Shown here: positions 27,434-28,078 of the stretch, one piece after another | How positions within the stretch are numbered: position 1 is the stretch's first letter | How the letters are laid out: each line of letters starts with the position of its first letter | Assembly (NCBI GenBank): GCA_023091735.1 | Contig: JALKBU010000679.1 | Span: 1 to 28,078 of the forward strand | Reading direction: 5' to 3' | Source: Trichomonas tenax | Taxonomy: Eukaryota > Parabasalia > Trichomonadida > Trichomonadidae | DNA length: 28,078 nt | Position numbers and translations under genes: made by a program | The notes under the pieces: generated by a model | Seen by the model: only the letters and a program-made list of their open reading frames with translations | Told to the model about the DNA's origin: nothing | Database searches by the model: none

Positions 27434-27537
27434 AACATTGAATGGTAGACCACTAGATTTTCACTGGATAGAGGGGCTTATGTACTGATAGACCTTATAA
27501 GCAGTGAAAAACTAGTGGAAAAGACGTGAACAATGTT
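27434..27537. ncRNA. Stem-loop F of the hairpin cluster
   Basis: The main stem is CCACTAGATTTTCACTG (27450-27466) with 27502-27518, 17 nt and one mismatch. An outer stem AACATTG (27434-27440) with CAATGTT (27531-27537) lies beyond a 9/12 internal loop. An inner stem CTTAT/ATAAG is possible. The layered layout resembles a primary microRNA hairpin. Confidence 0.5.
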
Positions 27538-27818
27538 GTATCGTGCACTTTTTCACATTTCAAATAAATTACTTATTTTGAATTGCTACATAATCTAGAT
27601 TCTATTTTGCTATTTTAATTTCTTACTCTGTTCATTTTGAAATTTTGTTCAAACAATTTTCTAACAATTTTGATAAAATTATGTTAAAATGCAAAATATA
27701 TCTCAATTATGACAAATATTTACGATTTAGAATCGACAATTAGAAGCTAAATTAGTTGCATCTGCATATGGAATAACTTTATAAAGTTATAAAACTTAAA
27801 TCAATGAAAGATATTGGA
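27538..27818. other. AT-rich spacer
   Basis: Nothing recognisable between the hairpin cluster and the 85-bp repeat. Confidence 0.4.
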
Positions 27819-27903
27819 AGATATTGTCGTGACTTGGCATTGATGATATGCACGTAAGCTTTGTAAGAATTCGTGTTATTGGATTGCATAGAATGAAAAC
27901 ATT
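27819..27903 (+). repeat. 85-bp dispersed repeat, copy 2
   Basis: Direct partner of 15094-15178, differing at two positions (A/G in CGTAAGCTTTG, C/T in TTCGTGTT). Flanks are unrelated. It lies 281 bp beyond stem-loop F. Confidence 0.9.
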
Positions 27904-28078
27904 AATATACCCAGTTTCACAATACTTTAGCCATTCCCCCAGCCTTTGGGCGTTTACATGTCATATTGTCAGATTCATTTTTTAATGGATGGTTCAACGC
28001 TGTTTACCCCAAACTCATATGTAAACTGCTAGCTGAGGCTTTTCCGCATGAATTAACGCATACCATGCAATACATGAG
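27904..28078. other. Unassigned, base composition unlike the spacer
   Basis: The last 175 bp are richer in C and G than the preceding spacer (for example CCATTCCCCCAGCCTTTGGG) and may be the edge of a gene or mobile element that continues outside the window. No frame is open throughout on either strand. Confidence 0.3.

Noticed and set aside
26743..27537. CRISPR-like array
   Set aside because: The units are different inverted repeats with no common direct repeat; the context is eukaryotic.
26743..27537. A family of foldback MITEs
   Set aside because: Apart from A and B the hairpins share no sequence, and no consistent target-site duplication was seen. This cannot be fully excluded without genome copy numbers.

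Overview
The window is AT-rich nuclear DNA from a unicellular eukaryote, most likely a trichomonad and best matching Tritrichomonas. This is inferred from gene style, not from a database search. Genes are intronless and carry trichomonad-type products (CAMK-like kinases, divergent Rab, AAAP amino acid permease, PDI-like membrane thioredoxin, RRM protein). No Shine-Dalgarno or operon organisation is visible, and intergenic regions of 0.3-2 kb are very AT-rich with many decayed genes. No rRNA, tRNA, CRISPR array or recognisable viral gene was found.

Left part (1-12.6 kb). A ~300-bp dispersed repeat opens the window (1-303) and recurs in the same orientation at 12319-12639. A 44-bp inverted core copy lies at 11273-11316. 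Between the copies are a stop-interrupted pseudokinase (683-1687), an amino acid transporter pseudogene with four lesions (2128-3455, minus), and five apparently intact minus-strand genes. These are an ENTH/ANTH-like endocytic adaptor (4328-5182), a GYF-like protein (6636-7286), a membrane-anchored PDI-like thioredoxin (8029-8898), a Rab GTPase (9166-9786) and an unrecognised protein (11500-11976). The adaptor, the Rab and the ER thioredoxin fit the secretory/endocytic system, but nothing shows co-regulation. A short motif, GTCACTTTT, lies 21-24 nt upstream of two of the start codons.

Middle part (12.6-18.7 kb). It holds an intact active CAMK-like kinase (13515-14417), a frame-broken gene of unknown family (16544-17147), a coding-like minus-strand remnant (17198-17380), and a gene for a protein built of 30-residue repeats that are still duplicating at the DNA level (17832-18662, minus).

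Right part (18.7-28.1 kb). The only convincing gene is a six-unit RRM protein (22685-24124). The rest is non-coding but rich in inverted repeats that fold into 41-104-nt stem-loops. The most striking is a cluster of six different stem-loops in about 800 bp (26743-27537). Further ones lie at 15409, 15798, 20859, 24428 and 24554. Two neighbouring members of the cluster differ by compensatory substitutions, which argues that the paired structure itself is maintained. I propose a microRNA-like or other small-RNA hairpin locus. This is inference from sequence only. An 85-bp repeat lies near both hairpin groups (15094-15178 and 27819-27903).
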